A stretch of DNA of 64,000 bases from Leucaena leucocephala (Eukaryota; Streptophyta; Magnoliopsida; Fabales; Fabaceae), in contig CM073557.1 of the NCBI GenBank assembly GCA_037074615.1, positions 16,648,501-16,712,500 on the forward strand, in the 5' to 3' direction. The translations under genes and the position numbers were made by a program. How positions within the stretch are numbered: the first letter of the stretch is position 1; every line of letters begins with the position of its first letter. Shown here one piece after another: positions 61,579-64,000 of this stretch. A model generated the notes under the pieces. That model had not been told where the DNA came from, did not search any database, and was given only the letters and a program-made list of their open reading frames with translations.

Positions 61579-63470
61579 TGTAAGGAATTAGAAGACACGC
61601 AGCAAAAATTAATTTAAAAAATTTTTCATTCCTTTCCAGGATCTACCGTATGTGTTTAAGTCAAGTGGGAAGAAGCATTACCTTCAGTGTTTCTCGACGA
61701 CTTCCACAGCTTCTCTCTGCGGCTGGTGATCTCTTTCTGATCATAAGGAGACGTCCACAGCTTCTCTCCGCGGCTCGTGCTCTCTTTTTGATCGCAAGAA
61801 GTCGACTCCTTAGGTCGTCTTCCTCTACTGGTATCCACACGAACAGCGTTCTAACCACAAACGACGTGCTAGCGTCTCCTGTCCCTCCAAGGCTTTCTCA
61901 AGAGTTCGTCCTCTCTTTCTCTACTTCAGCAGTTTCTTATCTGCAAAACCTTTTGCAGATTCCGTTCGGCTTTTTTTGTGTTATGTGTTGTCTATAAAAT
62001 GTAGCTCCTAAAATTGGATATATAGGATGCTCTGCATTTTTCTCAACCGAATTGGATTTTGGAATTAATCTATATTAATTCCGAATACAATATCACATAT
62101 TGTATAATTTGATAAGAAACTAATTAAATAAATAATGTTTATATTAAATCCGTCCCACAGATTTAAATTGACCTATTTATTTAATTTAAATAAAGATAAG
62201 ATTGGACTGTATTTGATTTATTCTCATAAATCAAATTTAAGATATTCTATCAATTTGAATTTCAAATTCAAACGTGATAGAGATTTCATTTATCCTTATA
62301 AATTAAATCTTGTAAATATCTCTTATATGAGATATCCTATCAATTTGAATTTTAAATTCAAACGTGATAGAGATTTAATTTATCCTTATAAATTAAATCT
62401 TGTAAATATCTCTTATATGAGATATCCTATCAATTTGAATTTCAAATTCAAACGTGATAGAGATTTAATTTATCCTTATAAATTAAATCATATATATCCC
62501 TTATATATAATATATATATATACGAATTTATATATATACGAATATAAATATAAATAAATATATACATCAACCCTGGATCATTCATTAAATCTAGACACGT
62601 CTTAGATTCAATGAATCTGGACATCATAGCTCGTGTTGGGCTATTTTGTGTGCGACCCTATAGGCCCATATGAAGTTGGCAGTGGGCCATTTGCTATACT
62701 GGCCCACAAGTCGCAAGCGGTCTCTAGCAAGACATAACGACTACCCAAATCATATGAGAATCGATAAACGATGTAACCTTTTATACAACCATATCATGTC
62801 CCTTCTGTCACGCGATATTTTGGTCATGGATGAGGCATGGATAATGTCATCCTCCTATTCCTGACCATTACTTTCTCGATCCCTGAGTAGTCTGACTATA
62901 GAAATGGAACTACCTTTCCATTATAGTATGGCCATACTTTTCTCAGACTCACTCATCGAGGGGCCCAGTAATATCTCTCTACGAATATGAGGGACAAATT
63001 TCATCTTGACCATTCACATTCCTCCGCATGAAAAACCACTAAGCCCGAACATAGTCTTTATGATCACTCGGTCAAAAGTGACTTTTGACTAGGCCAAAGC
63101 TGAGCGTTTGTCATGTAGGAATCCATGATGATCTCAGGTCAAAGGGCATAGTGACATAGTTTGTATATGAGAGAAGATTATGACGTAACCCATGCAACTC
63201 TCTCATAGCGGGTCGGTCCAACACCTTGTACTCTTACATGTGCATATGACTTTAATTTATATCTCTATACATCTTCAAAGTTATACTGGTCTTATTTCAT
63301 CTCTGCTCCCGCACAGATGACCGACCAGGGATATTTAGGATAAGATCATAAATTATCCAAGGATGGTCATCACAGTAAACATGCAAATAATATGATAACA
63401 CAATTAATAAATTCATAAATCAATAATGTTCGTAAGACAATGATTGGCCCCTAGGGCATATTTTCCAACA
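61579..63470 (-). mobile_element. Solo LTR copy D (same family as A, B and C)
   Basis: 1892 bp, reading on the minus strand from TGTTGGAAAATATGCCC to CTAATTCCTTACA. Perfect 5-bp duplication ATGCC (61574-61578 and 63471-63475). Minus-strand TATA at 62779-62785. Compared with copy A it has a 51-bp tandem duplication (CCACAGCTTCTCT..GCGGCT units at about 61702 and 61753). It has three 90-bp repeat units. Inserted near the CACTA right end. Confidence 0.92.
62231..62500. repeat. 90-bp tandem repeat inside LTR copy D (3 units)
   Basis: Units anchored at GATAT 62241, 62331 and 62421. Same sequence as the array in copy A. The resulting 140-codon open stretch (62135-62557) is an artefact of the 90-bp period. 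Confidence 0.9.
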
Positions 63471-63551
63471 ATGCCATCATATTTTTTACAGCATTTTTAC
63501 TTTTAACCACTGTGAAGTAGCTCTATGATAGGCCTTTTTCTAGTAGTGTTG

Positions 63552-63669
63552 CTTAAAAGGTCGATGTTATCCTTGGAATTCTCATCCACAACCACCATTA
63601 CTTGCTTATCTTAATGATATTGTTAAATCAAATAATAATAATGAAGTTTTTGATCCGTTTCATCTCTAA
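63552..63669 (+). pseudogene. S-protein homologue (SPH), copy 3, 3' part
   Basis: Continues the gene cut at 39967. Reads LKGRCYPWNSHP, then QPPLLAYLNDIVKSNN and ends VFDPFHL with TAA at 63667-63669. GCHAWNSQP and SHFHL in copy 2, and GCYPWNN and SQLHL in copy 1, are the counterparts. Downstream sequence (ATATTTAATGTAAT, TTTTATTTTGGCTAAT.ATGAAA.TGATATCTAT) also matches the 3' flanks of copies 1 and 2, which confirms that this is the true end of the gene. Without the 5' part it has no start or signal peptide. Confidence 0.93.
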
Positions 63670-64000
63670 TTATTATCATAATCATATATTTAATGTAATG
63701 ACTTTTATTTTGGCTAATAATGAAATTGATATCTATCAATGTGTTAGGCTAGGTAAAGAAATTTTGATGGGATATAAAAATAATGATTGATTAATATTAG
63801 TAGTTTTAAATATATAAGGGAATATTTTATTTTAATTTTGATTTAATTTTATGCTTGTTATCTTTAGACAAAATTTAGGTTGAGTTGTTTATATCTATTT
63901 GGTCAAATCTCCAATCACACTTGTTATTTTACTATTATTAGTTGTTAAACTGTGTATGTGTTAGATATTTTATAATTTATTATGGAATATCTTATTATTT
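63670..64000. other. 3' flank of SPH copy 3
   Basis: The first 80 bases are homologous to the 3' flanks of the other SPH copies. The rest is AT-rich, with no feature seen. Confidence 0.6.

Larger units (their letters stand above)
39968..63548 (-). mobile_element. CACTA (En/Spm) element, 23.6 kb with nested insertions, in SPH copy 3
   Basis: Left terminus CACTTCTAGAAAAAAG (39968), right terminus inverted CACTACTAGAAAAAGG (63548), flanked by a perfect 3-bp duplication TTG (39965-39967 and 63549-63551). Subterminal regions at 39985-40260 and 61440-61560 plus 63480-63540 share words such as GTGGTTAAAAGT and an AC(A/G)G..GTTGTAAAA type motif. Its own coding capacity is a minus-strand TNPA-like gene (54290 to about 41690), split by a gypsy element. 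No TNP2 transposase was found, so it would depend on a partner. Nested within are a gypsy element with a hAT, a MITE, and three solo LTRs, about 18 kb in all. Confidence 0.92.

Overview
This window is nuclear DNA from a flowering plant, probably a eudicot. It is strongly AT-rich and contains plant-only gene families (a DUF247 protein and S1-type self-incompatibility protein homologues), GT-AG introns, tRNA-derived SINEs, many MITEs, and CACTA, copia and gypsy elements nested in one another. The species cannot be fixed from sequence alone. Most of the window is transposon. Host genes are few and mostly broken.

Layout. 1-5.8 kb: a minus-strand DUF247 pseudogene whose exon is split by a solo LTR (1286-5062), itself split by an inverted solo LTR of the same family (3028-4957). 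Both insertions keep perfect 5-bp target duplications (AGAAG, GTCAT). 5.8-9.4 kb: non-coding, with MITE-like repeats and microsatellites. 9.4-18.8 kb: a decayed autonomous-type CACTA element coding on the minus strand (transposase-associated domain, TNP2, DUF4218, DUF4216, then a Ulp1-like peptidase fragment). Its TNP2 exon is interrupted by a second CACTA element (13045-17077) that carries hairpin subterminal repeats and gene-like exons. 18.8-21.3 kb: AT-rich, with one SINE. 21.3-26.8 kb: a degenerate Ty1/copia element on the plus strand, its RT split by a Tourist-type MITE. 26.8-33.9 kb: MITEs, an LTR-like region and a second SINE. 33.9-39.97 kb: a tandem cluster of three S-protein homologue (SPH) genes: one pseudogene with two stops (34653-35096), one intact (36945-37430), and a third (from 39600) that breaks off after 122 codons plus 2 bases.

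The main discovery is that the missing 3' end of the third SPH gene lies 23.6 kb away, at 63552-63669. Between the halves is one CACTA element, 39968-63548, with matching CACT.CTAGAAAAA termini and a perfect 3-bp target duplication (TTG). Joining the halves over one TTG restores the frame and a length of 161 codons, the same as its intact neighbour. Inside this CACTA are a deleted Athila-type Ty3/gypsy element (42098-52928) holding a hAT element (51066-52578), a MITE (55050-55541), two more solo LTRs of the family seen at 1.3-5 kb (56204-57929 and 61579-63470), and a 3.2-kb solo LTR with inverted ends (58139-61318). The nesting is four deep: SPH gene, CACTA, gypsy, hAT.

Only one host gene, the SPH at 36945-37430, looks intact. 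Its family encodes small secreted cysteine-rich proteins, including the Papaver self-incompatibility ligand. DUF247 proteins are linked to grass self-incompatibility, so the co-location is worth noting but may be coincidence. Most boundaries of TEs are supported by target duplications read directly from the sequence. Family names rest on motif recognition and have not been checked by database search.
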